34,303 nt of DNA from Candidatus Woesearchaeota archaeon (GCA_016935265.1 JAFGRH010000022.1:1-34303), one strand, 5' to 3'; positions 21,619 to 29,717 are shown, counted from the first letter of the stretch. The notes: generated from the letters alone by a model not told the origin. Translations and numbers: made by a program.

Positions 21619-23301
21619 ATGAGAAAAGCGCAAATGGCTGTCGAGTACACTGCTCTCGTAGTCATTGTTCTCACTATTATTGTCCCCGCCGCATACCTTT
21701 TCTTCTCAGAGTCAGAAGAGGACAGAAAGGAGGCTGAGGCAGAAAAGATTGCGGACTTTGCAAACAATGTCGTTACAGAGGCAGAGCGCTTATACTATAT
21801 GGGGCCCGGAGCAAAGACCACGATAAACGAGAAGCTCCCTGCCGGCGTAAAGGCAGCAAGGGTTGAGTCAGACACTGCGGAAGGGGTTCACCAGCTCGTT
21901 ATCGTAACTGCAGATGACTCTTATGTTTTCAATTCTGTCGTGCCGATTGGCGAGGGCTTCGGGAAAGAATCATACGTCGAGGGCACAACAGACTTAAGGC
22001 TTGAAGTAAAAGAGGGTGCTGACGGAGAAGTCTACACCTGGGCAAGCTTTGAAGAAAAGTGCCTTAATGATGAAGACTGCGGCAAAGACCAGAACTGCGT
22101 TTACGGGGAGTGCGTAAGGTGCGACTGCCCCTGCCGCTACTCAGACAACCACTGTATTTCATGCAACTTCATTGACGACTTCATTGGCGGCTGCGGCTCA
22201 GGCTATAAGTGCGTTTACGGGGAATGCGTTGCCCCTGACGGCACAGTTGCCGTTTACGTTCCGCCTGGTGAAACCCTGCTGTTCTACGACGGCTTTGAGT
22301 CCGGCGGCTTTGACTGCGGACAGTGCCAGGATGCTAACTACAACGCTGATGAGTCATGGTACATCTGGCAGGACTCATCCCACTATGGTCCTGAGGTTGT
22401 GAACTGCATGCCTTCAGAGTTATGCGAGGGCCGTGCAGCCTACCTGCGCGGAGGCATTTCCGGTCCTGGAACGTATACTTGCAACAGCGGCGCCACTTCC
22501 TGCACAGGCATCAGCCACAGGGTAAACACAGAGGGCTACGAGAACATAGAGCTCTCATTTTCCCTTGCAACCGGCGCAGACGCTTTGGACAATCCTTTCC
22601 ATGTCCAGTTTTCAGCGACAGGAGGCGTATGGCAGGACCTTGATGTCATCACATCCCCGCCTTCAACCTACAGCGATGTATTTTCATACTCCCTGCCGGC
22701 TGAATGCGATAACAACTACAATGTCCAGATAAGGTTCTGGCAGAGCGAGACCTATAACATAGAGTTCTCATACATTGACGAAGTCCTCGTCACAGGAACA
22801 ACTTTCTCCGGACCCAGCTGCACAGATGACTGCACAGGCGGCGCAACAGAGTGCACTTCAAACACACATTACAGAGAATGCGGCAATTACGACGCAGACG
22901 CCTGCCTTGAATGGAGCCCAGCCATGACCTGCGCTTCCGGCTTCTGCAACGACCTCACCAACCAGTGCGGCATCCTGAGCGGGACGTGGACTTATAGAGC
23001 TCCAAACGGAGCTTGGCAAGTAAACCTCGTCCAGTCTGCCGGAAATGAGGTTATAGCTGTATTGTTGGAAGATATTGGAATTCCTGGGGCAGCTGTTACG
23101 GGAGATTGGATTGTGAATTTTACTATATCTGGACTGAATGTCATTGGCGAGGCAAATAACAGAGCTGATGCTGAAGTCCCTTCAAACTATGTCCTGAATT
23201 ATGAGGGAACAATAATGTCTGGCATGACATTTATAGATGGGGAATTTGAATATCCTTCGGGTTCTGCAGTTTGGTATCCCACTAATTTCACAAAGAACTG
23301 A
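21619..23301 (+). CDS. large Cys-rich pilin-headed surface protein
   Basis: MRKA then QMAVEYTAL and a membrane helix form a canonical class III leader. The first 150 residues are homologous to the 16361 adhesin head. Then come Cys-rich knots (CLNDEDCGKDQNC; CDCPCRYSDNHC), a beta-sandwich near 215-395 (FYDGFESGGFDCG; IRFWQSETYNIEFSYIDEV) that resembles a jelly-roll binding domain, another Cys segment, and a C-terminal beta domain from about residue 452. Codon choice shifts in the last 250-300 bases towards A/T-ending codons, unlike the start of the gene. It is probably a tip or adhesion protein co-transcribed with the methyltransferase. Confidence 0.82.
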   Translation: MRKAQMAVEYTALVVIVLTIIVPAAYLFFSESEEDRKEAEAEKIADFANNVVTEAERLYYMGPGAKTTINEKLPAGVKAARVESDTAEGVHQLVIVTADDSYVFNSVVPIGEGFGKESYVEGTTDLRLEVKEGADGEVYTWASFEEKCLNDEDCGKDQNCVYGECVRCDCPCRYSDNHCISCNFIDDFIGGCGSGYKCVYGECVAPDGTVAVYVPPGETLLFYDGFESGGFDCGQCQDANYNADESWYIWQDSSHYGPEVVNCMPSELCEGRAAYLRGGISGPGTYTCNSGATSCTGISHRVNTEGYENIELSFSLATGADALDNPFHVQFSATGGVWQDLDVITSPPSTYSDVFSYSLPAECDNNYNVQIRFWQSETYNIEFSYIDEVLVTGTTFSGPSCTDDCTGGATECTSNTHYRECGNYDADACLEWSPAMTCASGFCNDLTNQCGILSGTWTYRAPNGAWQVNLVQSAGNEVIAVLLEDIGIPGAAVTGDWIVNFTISGLNVIGEANNRADAEVPSNYVLNYEGTIMSGMTFIDGEFEYPSGSAVWYPTNFTKN

Positions 23302-23303
23302 TT

Positions 23304-25436
23304 CTACCATCCATTGCAAACAAGAACGTCATCTACCATAAACATTGCATCCTTATCTCTGCCAAGAACAATATTGTGCCTGTCTGCCTTTTCTTCAATT
23401 AATTCGATGCTGGTTACTTTCTTTTTCTTGTGCCCGTTGATTATAGTATCATTCAGCCTTATCTCAGGAGCGGTCTTTGCTCCACCGTTGACGTATATCT
23501 GGTGCACAGGGCTGACTCTTAATTTCTTGTTTATTATGAAATACCCTTTCTTGCCCTTTACAGCCTGTATTTCGCTAACTTTGTATTTCCCCCATTTCCT
23601 TGTTTTTTTGCTTAGCCCAAACACTTCATCCCCAACTTTAATCTTTTCAATATTCTTCATTCCCTTATCAGCCATCAGCACTCTGGACCCTTTTATGAAG
23701 CAGCCTACAAGCGCACCCTTATTATGCACAAGCACACCATCAGCAAAGAACGTATGCTCTTTCTCAATCGTTTTCAGGTTGTAAGTCTGCACTCTTCCTT
23801 CTACATACTTTATGCTCGCTATCCTGACCCACTGCTTTGTGAACGTCAGCAGCTTTCCTGAAGTTTGCGTATTCAAATTAAACACTTCATCGCCTATCTC
23901 CAGCTTCAAGACCTGAATTGGCGAGTCTTCCATCGTCTTTTCAGGATTCAGGGATGCCCATCCCTTTCTCCCATCCATCTTTCTTACGAAGACAGGGTGC
24001 TCGTCAGTCAGGCGAAGTAAGCCGTCATTCAGCACGAAATACCCTTCCCTGACCGGCGCTTCCAGCTCCAGCACTCTCGCTTCCCTGACATCATTAGTTT
24101 CAGTATCAAAAGAAATCACCATATCGCCTACTTTCACTTCTTCAATATTCCTCTTCCCTTTAGGAGTGTCAATCTTTGTTCCTGCCGGGAAGCAGCATAC
24201 AGGCGGAGGCGGTGGCGGAGGTGGTGCTGGTGTTGTCGACCTTATCTCTCCTTCTGCTTTCTTTTCCTGCCCTCTTGAGTCTTTTGCTGTTATTGTATAA
24301 TCATAAAGCCCGTCCATTCTTATTATGCTGCTGCCTGTCCAAACGCCGTCTTTCTCTTCAAGAACAATTGGGTCTTCAATGCCTTCTATTTGAATGATAA
24401 CGCTCTCCAGGCTAATGTCATCAGAGGCATTAACTGAAATGCTGAAATTAGTGTAAGACTGAACGTCTATTGTTCTTGGGTTCTCTATATCCTTGATTTC
24501 AATGCCCCCTATCCTATAGCTGGCTATCTCAGGGAAGTTGTCTATCTTGGCTGTGAACTCTCCAAGTTCCTTTATTGTTTCCTGCCCCCTTGAATCGGTT
24601 GCTTTCGCCACTATTGTGTGCAGCCCTTCTTCTTTAGGAGCGTAAATATAATTTCCATTATCCTTCCCTATTGGAGTTTCTTTTCCTTCAGCATTTCTTG
24701 CGTAAACCACTAAGCTTTCCAGCTTAACATCGTCCTTTGCCTCTAACCCATTGATTGTTACATTGTCGCCAACATAAACGCTCTCGGGAAGAGTTCCATT
24801 GTAGCTTATTTCAGGCTTGTTGTCTCTTACAGAACTAAAGGTGTCTAATTCCTCAACAGTTTTCTGGCTTCCTGTATCTGTTGCTTCTGCTATTATCTTA
24901 TGGTCGCCTTCTACTTCAGGGCCGTATGTTGCTTCGTACGAGCCATTTTTATTTTTCAGGGTGAGGTTTTCCCTGCCTTCAGGCGTGTTAACATAAGCAA
25001 TAACCTCTTCAATGCCTTTGTCGTCTGTTGCTTTGAAAGTAACCGTAACGTTATCTCCTATGTACACCATATTAGGAACATTATCCTCATAGATTATCCT
25101 TGGCTTCTCATCTACCGGCTCAGGAGTGGTTGTCGTTGGCGTTGTTGTAGTCGGTGTTGTTGTCGTTGGCGTGGTTGGCTTAGTGGTTGTTGGAGTGGTA
25201 GTGGTTGGGGTAGTGGTAGGATTATTGCAATTACAGCCGGCAATAGCAAGCAAAGTAACTAGAGCTGCGGACAAATACGCCATCTTAAGAGGGCTGTAAG
25301 ACCTTCCCGCAGGAAGCTCAGCAGCACTCGGCGCTGCAGCCAAATAATCATCTATGCTAGCCCCGCCTCTGCTCTCTCCCTGATTATCTATTGCGCGCTG
25401 GTCATACAAGTTCCTTTGAAACGGCCTGTCAGTCAT
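23304..25436 (-). CDS. membrane-anchored surface protein with Ig-like domains and two tandem Hint domains
   Basis: The start is moved to ATG 25436, behind GGAGTG. Residues 1-50 are a polar tail, followed by a membrane segment ending in a lipobox-like LLAIAGC, a TTTP linker, three Ig-like beta domains (about 110-400, track numbering) and a poly-Pro stretch. Hint 1 (about 418-575) begins CFPAGTKI, has LTDEHPVFV, and ends FFADGVLVHN. Hint 2 (about 582-711) begins CFIKGSRVL, has VSPVHQIYV, and ends VDDVLVCNG, with Cys in place of the usual His before Asn. Hint domains self-cleave or splice, so maturation at Cys418 and Asn575 could release or ligate the ectodomain. The long N-terminal tail is odd for a lipoprotein. 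The promoter is shared with the gene at 31207. Confidence 0.85.
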   Translation of the reverse strand: MTDRPFQRNLYDQRAIDNQGESRGGASIDDYLAAAPSAAELPAGRSYSPLKMAYLSAALVTLLAIAGCNCNNPTTTPTTTTPTTTKPTTPTTTTPTTTTPTTTTPEPVDEKPRIIYEDNVPNMVYIGDNVTVTFKATDDKGIEEVIAYVNTPEGRENLTLKNKNGSYEATYGPEVEGDHKIIAEATDTGSQKTVEELDTFSSVRDNKPEISYNGTLPESVYVGDNVTINGLEAKDDVKLESLVVYARNAEGKETPIGKDNGNYIYAPKEEGLHTIVAKATDSRGQETIKELGEFTAKIDNFPEIASYRIGGIEIKDIENPRTIDVQSYTNFSISVNASDDISLESVIIQIEGIEDPIVLEEKDGVWTGSSIIRMDGLYDYTITAKDSRGQEKKAEGEIRSTTPAPPPPPPPPVCCFPAGTKIDTPKGKRNIEEVKVGDMVISFDTETNDVREARVLELEAPVREGYFVLNDGLLRLTDEHPVFVRKMDGRKGWASLNPEKTMEDSPIQVLKLEIGDEVFNLNTQTSGKLLTFTKQWVRIASIKYVEGRVQTYNLKTIEKEHTFFADGVLVHNKGALVGCFIKGSRVLMADKGMKNIEKIKVGDEVFGLSKKTRKWGKYKVSEIQAVKGKKGYFIINKKLRVSPVHQIYVNGGAKTAPEIRLNDTIINGHKKKKVTSIELIEEKADRHNIVLGRDKDAMFMVDDVLVCNGW

Positions 25437-25447
25437 AATGAGCACTC

Positions 25448-25500
25448 CAGAAGAAACTACTATATAAATATTTCGATTTTGTCACTATGGGTGAGTGGTT
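25448..25500 (-). promoter_or_regulatory. promoter/operator element B, near-copy of the element at 31144-31198
   Basis: Reading towards the Hint gene: AACCACTCACCCATAGTG, then a CAAAATCGAAA BRE-like stretch, the TATA-like TATTTATA, and ATAGTAGTTTCTTCTGGAG running into the ribosome site. The same order and nearly the same bases precede the gene at 31207. The CACT...AGTG arms form an inverted repeat that could bind a regulator and that lies between the divergent TATA boxes. Confidence 0.7.
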
Positions 25501-25531
25501 AAAATAGAATTGTGATTGCCTCAACAAAAAC

Positions 25532-25539
25532 TTTATAAA
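25532..25539 (+). promoter_or_regulatory. TATA box of the coiled-coil/50-aa gene pair
   Basis: TTTATAAA is centred 26-27 nt before ATG 25562, with no ribosome site, so the mRNA is probably leaderless. Confidence 0.65.
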
Positions 25540-25561
25540 AAACCCTTCCGTAAATATTTGC

Positions 25562-25978
25562 ATGGCTGTAGCTGACATTCAGAAAATCAACTCCCTCGCG
25601 CAGGAGATGCTCCGCAACAACATAGTCGCGACTTCTGAGGAGGCATTTGCAAAGGCAGAAAGCATACTAAACAAGACAGCAGACGTAAAGCCGCTGGAAG
25701 AGAACGAAACCATCATCCAGCTGCAAAAAAACATCCGCTCGCTGCAGTTTGCGCTGAACGATGCCATAAAAGAGCTGGCTGAAACAAAGAAGAAAATGGA
25801 AGGCCTTTCCTACGACATAAAAGAGCTCCAGAAGAGGCCAAAAGCCCCTGCTCCTGAAGTCCAGACAACCATCAGTGAGCCAGTGAAGGAAGAGCCCAAA
25901 AAGCAGACCATAAAGGGGCAGACCTTCTCCCAGGAGGATGTTTCCATTGAGAAGGTTTTCTACTCAGGGAAAAAATGA
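25562..25978 (+). CDS. coiled-coil protein with N-terminal DEA-type module
   Basis: 138 aa, soluble. Residues 8-37 (INSLAQEMLRNNIVATSEEA) match the module of the 50-aa and 36-aa proteins. Residues 48-95 are a long coiled coil, followed by a Pro/Lys/Glu linker and a short C-terminal motif EDVSIEKVFYSG. The start is leaderless and the stop overlaps the next ATG (ATGA). This gives an operon of two proteins sharing the same small helical module, probably interacting. Function unknown. Confidence 0.75.
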   Translation: MAVADIQKINSLAQEMLRNNIVATSEEAFAKAESILNKTADVKPLEENETIIQLQKNIRSLQFALNDAIKELAETKKKMEGLSYDIKELQKRPKAPAPEVQTTISEPVKEEPKKQTIKGQTFSQEDVSIEKVFYSGKK

Positions 25979-26127
25979 GCGATGCAGACTACCAGGAAAA
26001 GCTGAGCAACCTTGTTGAGACGCTGAAGAAGACAGGGCTTGCCGCAAGCACAGAGGATGCCATAGAGATAGCAAAGCGCATGCTCACCAAGCGCGACATT
26101 GAGAAAGGCCCTAAGGTTTCTGAGTAA
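25975..26127 (+). CDS. 50-aa small protein, second gene of the coiled-coil operon
   Basis: Begins MSDADYQEKLSNLVETLKK and ends DIEKGPKVSE. The core LAASTEDAIEIAKRML aligns with VATSEEAFAKAESIL of the gene it overlaps and with VTDESAAMEIARRW at 15021. The ATGA overlap makes translation coupled. It is too short for the ORF track. It is probably a two-helix soluble protein that pairs with its operon mate. Confidence 0.72.
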   Translation: MSDADYQEKLSNLVETLKKTGLAASTEDAIEIAKRMLTKRDIEKGPKVSE

Positions 26128-26139
26128 AATACCGAAACA

Positions 26140-26147
26140 TTTAAATA
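26140..26147 (+). promoter_or_regulatory. TATA box of the acidic surface protein
   Basis: CCGAAACATTTAAATATT combines a clear BRE-like CGAAA with TTTAAATA. The start is predicted near 26170, ahead of the ribosome site AGGGGGAT at 26181-26188. Confidence 0.7.
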
Positions 26148-26195
26148 TTGTGGATTACCACTCCAGAATAACAATTAATTAGGGGGATGTCAATC

Positions 26196-27872
26196 ATGAA
26201 AAAAATATTGCCAATAAGTTTGATAACATTATTTCTGCTGGCTTTTGTTGCCTTTGCACAGCCTGAGATTAGCGATCCGGGAGACTTTACGATAGATGAG
26301 GGAGAGCCTCTCACCATAAACCTGGCTCTGACCGCTGCAGACAACGGCACTACAAGCCTGGCGAAGAACGTCAGCTTCGGAACATTAAACCCCACCACAG
26401 GCGTGGGAACATCAGCAACGTTCAGCTGGACGCCTTCATACACAGATGCAGGCATTTACTCAGTTACGTTCACAGCGAATGACGACAACTCAAGCGACTC
26501 TGTCGTTGTCCAGATAACCGTAAACGACGTTACAACTTCTTCAATAGACTCACCTGTCGAGCTGAGCCTTGGCGGTGACAGGCAGGCAAGAAGCAACCCT
26601 AACCACGACAGGAAAGAGGACAGGGAAATAAACGTAACTGCTTCAGTCACAATAACAAACACAGGCAGCACAACCCTTACAGGGCTGACAGCAACCTTTT
26701 CCCCAACCAGCGGCTACTCAATGTCAGACATTAACCCGAGCGTTACCTTTGCAGCCGGAACACTTGCCCCTGGGGCAAGCACAACCGCAACGATAACGAT
26801 GAGGGTTCCTGAAAGCCTTGACGGTGTTGACTCTGAATTTAACGAGGCAGCAATGAACGTTGCCACAGTAACATTCAGCGGCAGTGACGGCATTGGCGGA
26901 ACGCCTTCGAGCTCAACACAGATTTACATACAGGCAGAAAACCAGATAGAGATCAAGGACGCTGAAATAACAGTTGACGGCGAATCAGAAAGCCTTGACG
27001 ATGACGACAAGGTAAAGGACCTTAAGCCTGAAAGCGAGATAGAGCTGGAAATCGAGATAAGCAACAATTTCGACGACAAGGAAGACGTCGAGATACAGGA
27101 CATCGTGGTAAGGCTTGAGATAGACGACCTTGATGTTGATGAGGAGGAAGACCTCAGCGACCTTAAGCCAGAGGAAAGAGACACTTTAACCATGAGCTTC
27201 ACACTTGATGACGACATCGAGGACGGCACTTACGAGGGGCTGCTTACTGTTGAGGGAACTGACGAGAACGGCGCCCTTCACGGCGAGTCATGGCGCATTG
27301 AGTTCGAGGTAGACAGGAAGACCCACGAGATAGACATCAAGTCCTTTACCGTTACTCCAAGTACAGTAAGGTGCGAGAACAGCGTTGAGCTCAGGGTGTC
27401 AATAAGGAACATCGGAACGCGCGACGAAGATGAAGTTTCGCTCCACATAGAGAGCGCAGACCTCAGCTTTGGCGATGTAATCAACTACATAGAGCTTGAC
27501 GAGGACGACTCAACCACAAAGACGTTCACAATACCAATACCAAGCAAGCTTAGCGACGGCATAAAGCGCATTATAATATCAACTTACTACAACACAGACG
27601 CCTCAAGCGACCGAGAGACAGTTTTGGTAACAAAGGAAGCTTGTTCCTCAACTCCTGAGCCTGAAGAGGAGGAGGAAGAGGAGGAGCAGGAGCCTGTTGA
27701 CGTCGTGGTCATCCCTCCAGAAGATGACGGCGTTACAGGAGACGTAGTTGCCGAGCCTGTTGTAGAGGAGCCGTTCACAGAGTCATTCGGATACATGGCT
27801 CTGCTCGTGCTGGCATACATCGTAGTGCTCATAGTTGGCATCTACCTTGTGGTAAAGCTGCTGAAGAAGTAA
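26196..27872 (+). CDS. acidic S-layer-like surface protein with C-terminal membrane anchor
   Basis: The track start (26187) lies within the Shine-Dalgarno AGGGGGATG. ATG 26196, 7 nt further on, gives a clean signal peptide MKKILPISLITLFLLAFVAF with cleavage before QPE. The ectodomain has an Ig/cadherin-like module (TFSWTPSYTDAGIYSVTFTA), then CARDB/NEW3-like beta sandwiches with Asp/Glu-rich loops, a Glu-rich linker, and a membrane helix (YMALLVLAYIVVLIVGIYLV) ending in KLLKK. There is one predicted Cys pair (VRCENS, EACSS). This is the layout of an archaeal cell-surface or S-layer protein. A T-rich terminator follows. Confidence 0.82.
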   Translation: MKKILPISLITLFLLAFVAFAQPEISDPGDFTIDEGEPLTINLALTAADNGTTSLAKNVSFGTLNPTTGVGTSATFSWTPSYTDAGIYSVTFTANDDNSSDSVVVQITVNDVTTSSIDSPVELSLGGDRQARSNPNHDRKEDREINVTASVTITNTGSTTLTGLTATFSPTSGYSMSDINPSVTFAAGTLAPGASTTATITMRVPESLDGVDSEFNEAAMNVATVTFSGSDGIGGTPSSSTQIYIQAENQIEIKDAEITVDGESESLDDDDKVKDLKPESEIELEIEISNNFDDKEDVEIQDIVVRLEIDDLDVDEEEDLSDLKPEERDTLTMSFTLDDDIEDGTYEGLLTVEGTDENGALHGESWRIEFEVDRKTHEIDIKSFTVTPSTVRCENSVELRVSIRNIGTRDEDEVSLHIESADLSFGDVINYIELDEDDSTTKTFTIPIPSKLSDGIKRIIISTYYNTDASSDRETVLVTKEACSSTPEPEEEEEEEEQEPVDVVVIPPEDDGVTGDVVAEPVVEEPFTESFGYMALLVLAYIVVLIVGIYLVVKLLKK

Positions 27873-27878
27873 TTCTTC

Positions 27879-27914
27879 AGCTTTTTTTGCTTTATTTTTT
27901 GTAGCTTTTTCTTG
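27879..27914 (+). terminator. multiple oligo-T terminator after the surface protein
   Basis: CAGCTTTTTTTGCTTTATTTTTTG and AGCTTTTTC follow the stop codon within 40 nt, a typical archaeal termination zone for a strongly expressed gene. Confidence 0.6.
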
Positions 27915-27928
27915 ATATAATCATAATT

Positions 27929-28042
27929 CCGAATATTCTCCGAGAAACTCGAAGATGAGCCCCCTTCTCCGTACATTTTGAGCTTTTTTCAGGGAAAGCC
28001 TTAACTTTATCCTCACCAGCTTATCTGCAGAGGTGATGCTGA
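27929..28042 (+). repeat. spacer element A1 upstream of small gene 1
   Basis: About 115 bp similar along its length to the spacer at 28713-28825: CCGAATA(T/C), TTCTCCGA/TTTCCGAA, AGCCCCCTTCTC, AGCTTTTT, AAGCC.TAACTT, and CTGCAGAGGTG. It holds a TATA-like TTAACTTTAT and the ribosome site, so at least its 3' part is a promoter. Confidence 0.75.
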
Positions 28043-28312
28043 ATGGAAAGACCCGAAGATATTGTGGCTGAAAGTATAGGGCTTTTAAAAGAGCTTAAGT
28101 CTTATAGCAATGCTACATTAGAACTTACAAGCCAAGGCTTAAAAAAAGCAGAATACCTTGCTTCACAGTCTCTGATAAGTCCAGAGCAGTTTGATGCGGC
28201 TAGGCAGTGCGAGGCAAAGGCAAGAACGATTGATTCTAGGCTTTCTGATTACATCTTAGCCGTTGATCAAGGAGAGAGCCCTAAACTTCCATACTTCGCT
28301 GATTTATTATAA
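28043..28312 (+). CDS. small gene 1: 89-aa helical protein, unknown
   Basis: Starts MERPEDIVAESIGLLKELKS. Soluble and helical, with one Cys; no family recognised. The GAGGTGAT ribosome site is 5 nt upstream and its promoter-bearing spacer is duplicated before small gene 3. Codons end in T/A more often than in the pilus genes, which suggests a different history. A strong hairpin-plus-T terminator follows the stop. Confidence 0.65.
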   Translation: MERPEDIVAESIGLLKELKSYSNATLELTSQGLKKAEYLASQSLISPEQFDAARQCEAKARTIDSRLSDYILAVDQGESPKLPYFADLL

Positions 28313-28315
28313 GCA

Positions 28316-28347
28316 GCCTTAAGACTTATAAGGCGAAGCTTTAACCC
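28316..28347 (+). repeat. spacer element B1 between small genes 1 and 2
   Basis: GCCTTAAGACTTATAAGGCG followed by AAGCTTTAACCC matches 29298-29330 at nearly every base. It contains the imperfect palindrome CCTTAAGACTTATAAGG. Confidence 0.75.
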
Positions 28348-28368
28348 TTCGCCTTGCTTTTCTTATTC
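28330..28368 (+). terminator. hairpin terminator after small gene 1
   Basis: AAGGCGAAG pairs with CTTCGCCTT across the loop CTTTAACC, and GCTTTTCTTATT follows. It is one of the few bacterial-style hairpin/T-tract terminators here and overlaps spacer element B1. Confidence 0.55.
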
Positions 28369-28409
28369 TAAAAGGGCGTGAGACTTAATCAAATAAATGG
28401 GTGGTTGTA

Positions 28410-28685
28410 ATGGATAAACTTGAAGCACGCCTCAAGGACTTTTACAGGCGCTTTGAAAGGCTGGAAAAGAAAGCAGGTTCAGTTAATCTGCCGGAAGAGT
28501 TCTATTTAGGAATGAAAGCAGTAACAGGAGCGAGAGCGCTATTGTCCGTGCTCGATTCCCAAAAGGTTATACCTGAATTCAGGGCTGAAATACCCTTAAT
28601 AGAAGCGCAGCAGGCAGGCCTTCTCGACACTATTTACTCTAACAGCACTATGACCTATCTCGAGTCCTGCACAGGGCAAAACTAA
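28410..28685 (+). CDS. small gene 2: 91-aa helical protein, unknown
   Basis: The track start GTG 28401 is part of the ribosome site GGGTGGT; ATG 28410 (MDKLEARLKDFYRRFERLEK) is preferred. Mostly charged helix with a C-terminal Cys, soluble. No family recognised. It is one of four consecutive small genes that each have their own ribosome site of the GGTGGTT or GAGGTGAT type. Confidence 0.62.
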   Translation: MDKLEARLKDFYRRFERLEKKAGSVNLPEEFYLGMKAVTGARALLSVLDSQKVIPEFRAEIPLIEAQQAGLLDTIYSNSTMTYLESCTGQN

Positions 28686-28712
28686 AAATTATTCGGGTTT
28701 CTTCCCCTATTC

Positions 28713-28825
28713 CCGAATACTTTCCGAACCACCCACAAATAAGCCCCCTTCTCTGCATATCCTTAGCTTTTTCCTTAGCAAGCCATAACTTAAACTCCTC
28801 CCGCATAACTGCAGAGGTGGTTACT
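28713..28825 (+). repeat. spacer element A2 upstream of small gene 3
   Basis: Near-copy of 27929-28042. Conserved blocks include CCGAATA, AAGCCCCCTTCTC, TTAGCTTTTT, AAGCCATAACTT and CTGCAGAGGTGG. The coding sequences that follow the two copies are not visibly related. Confidence 0.75.
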
Positions 28826-29293
28826 ATGCCGGAATACTATGATGCAGGCATGGGCGGGAGGTTCAGGCTTGATGAGATGATCAGGCATACTTTTGAGATG
28901 GATAAAGTCCTCAGGGATTATGCCAGGAAGCTTTTTGTGGCAAGCACCCACGTTGCTTACGCAGCTCAGGAAGACCCTTCTTCTATTGGGCGGGAAAATA
29001 GGCTGGCCATTATCAAAAGGGCTTTTGAGATGTATGAGGCATCAAAAACGCAGGAGCCTCTCCAAAGGCAGTTTGAGCAAATCTACACTGCACACGCTCT
29101 TCAGGAAGGCTACACTGAAGTTCTTGAAGGCTTCAAATTCGTCGGGAAGAGCATACCTTCAGACATTGAAGATTTTGCCCGGCTTTACGATGAAATGGCA
29201 GGCCTGAATGGGCCGAATGCATCGCTTCATTCCAGCGCGCTCACATTGGAAGCGCTGGCTTTTTTCAACAACCTCTACAACACCCGCAATTGA
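28826..29293 (+). CDS. small gene 3: 155-aa helical protein, unknown
   Basis: ATG 28826 is chosen over GTG 28817, which lies in GAGGTGG. It starts MPEYYDAGMGGRFRLDEMIR; the rest is predicted helical (MDKVLRDYARKLFVASTHVA; EALAFFNNLYN). It is soluble, without Cys. No family recognised. It is followed directly by spacer element B2. Confidence 0.65.
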   Translation: MPEYYDAGMGGRFRLDEMIRHTFEMDKVLRDYARKLFVASTHVAYAAQEDPSSIGRENRLAIIKRAFEMYEASKTQEPLQRQFEQIYTAHALQEGYTEVLEGFKFVGKSIPSDIEDFARLYDEMAGLNGPNASLHSSALTLEALAFFNNLYNTRN

Positions 29294-29297
29294 TAAT

Positions 29298-29330
29298 GCC
29301 TTATAACTTATAAGGCGAAAGCTTAACCGT
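29298..29330 (+). repeat. spacer element B2 between small genes 3 and 4
   Basis: GCCTTATAACTTATAAGGCG and AAAGCTTAACCGT. CCTTATAA-C-TTATAAGG is a perfect 8-bp palindrome. It closely matches element B1. AAAGCTTAACC lies about 40 nt before the next ATG and may serve as the TATA region. Confidence 0.75.
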
Positions 29331-29363
29331 CCAACCCCCTTTCTGATAAGTTGGTGGTTCGCG

Positions 29364-29678
29364 ATGCAAATAGAAGAAGCTTTTGACCTTGCAGATTACG
29401 CGCGTAAAAATGACCTTGTGGTTGTGGTAAGCCCAGGCGTTTCATATTCAGCGGTGGTTCCTGAATGGGAAGATTTCTTCTGCCCAGTCTACAATATTGC
29501 CCGCGCTTACAGGCTTAAAAAGAGGCTTAAGGCAGGTTTAATGCGCGGTAAGAAACTCAGTGAAATAACTTTCAATGGCCTTTTAGAGCTGGATTTTTAC
29601 GAAGTGTTCTTCCTCGCAGGCGCAGATGAAATGCCCGCAGTGCAATACCTCAGGGCGCACAAAACCAAAAGTTTTTAA
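29364..29678 (+). CDS. small gene 4: 104-aa protein, unknown
   Basis: Starts MQIEEAFDLADYARKNDLVV. An alternating hydrophobic strand (LVVVVSPGVSYSAVV) and basic helices (RAYRLKKRLKAGLMRGKKLS) suggest a small alpha/beta fold. GGTGG lies 6 nt before the ATG. Soluble, with one Cys. No family recognised. Confidence 0.65.
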   Translation: MQIEEAFDLADYARKNDLVVVVSPGVSYSAVVPEWEDFFCPVYNIARAYRLKKRLKAGLMRGKKLSEITFNGLLELDFYEVFFLAGADEMPAVQYLRAHKTKSF

Positions 29679-29717
29679 TACACATCTCCCAATAAAGCTG
29701 GTGAAAGAGGTGATTGG

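Noticed and set aside
25120-25230. GTTGTTGT-type tandem repeats as a CRISPR or satellite array
   Set aside because: They encode the TTTP linker, are irregular and lack spacers; the same applies to 31390-31570.
26924-27229. Ser-rich minus-strand ORF inside the acidic surface protein
   Set aside because: It is the antisense of Asp/Glu codons (GAC/GAG to Ser/Leu), a compositional shadow.
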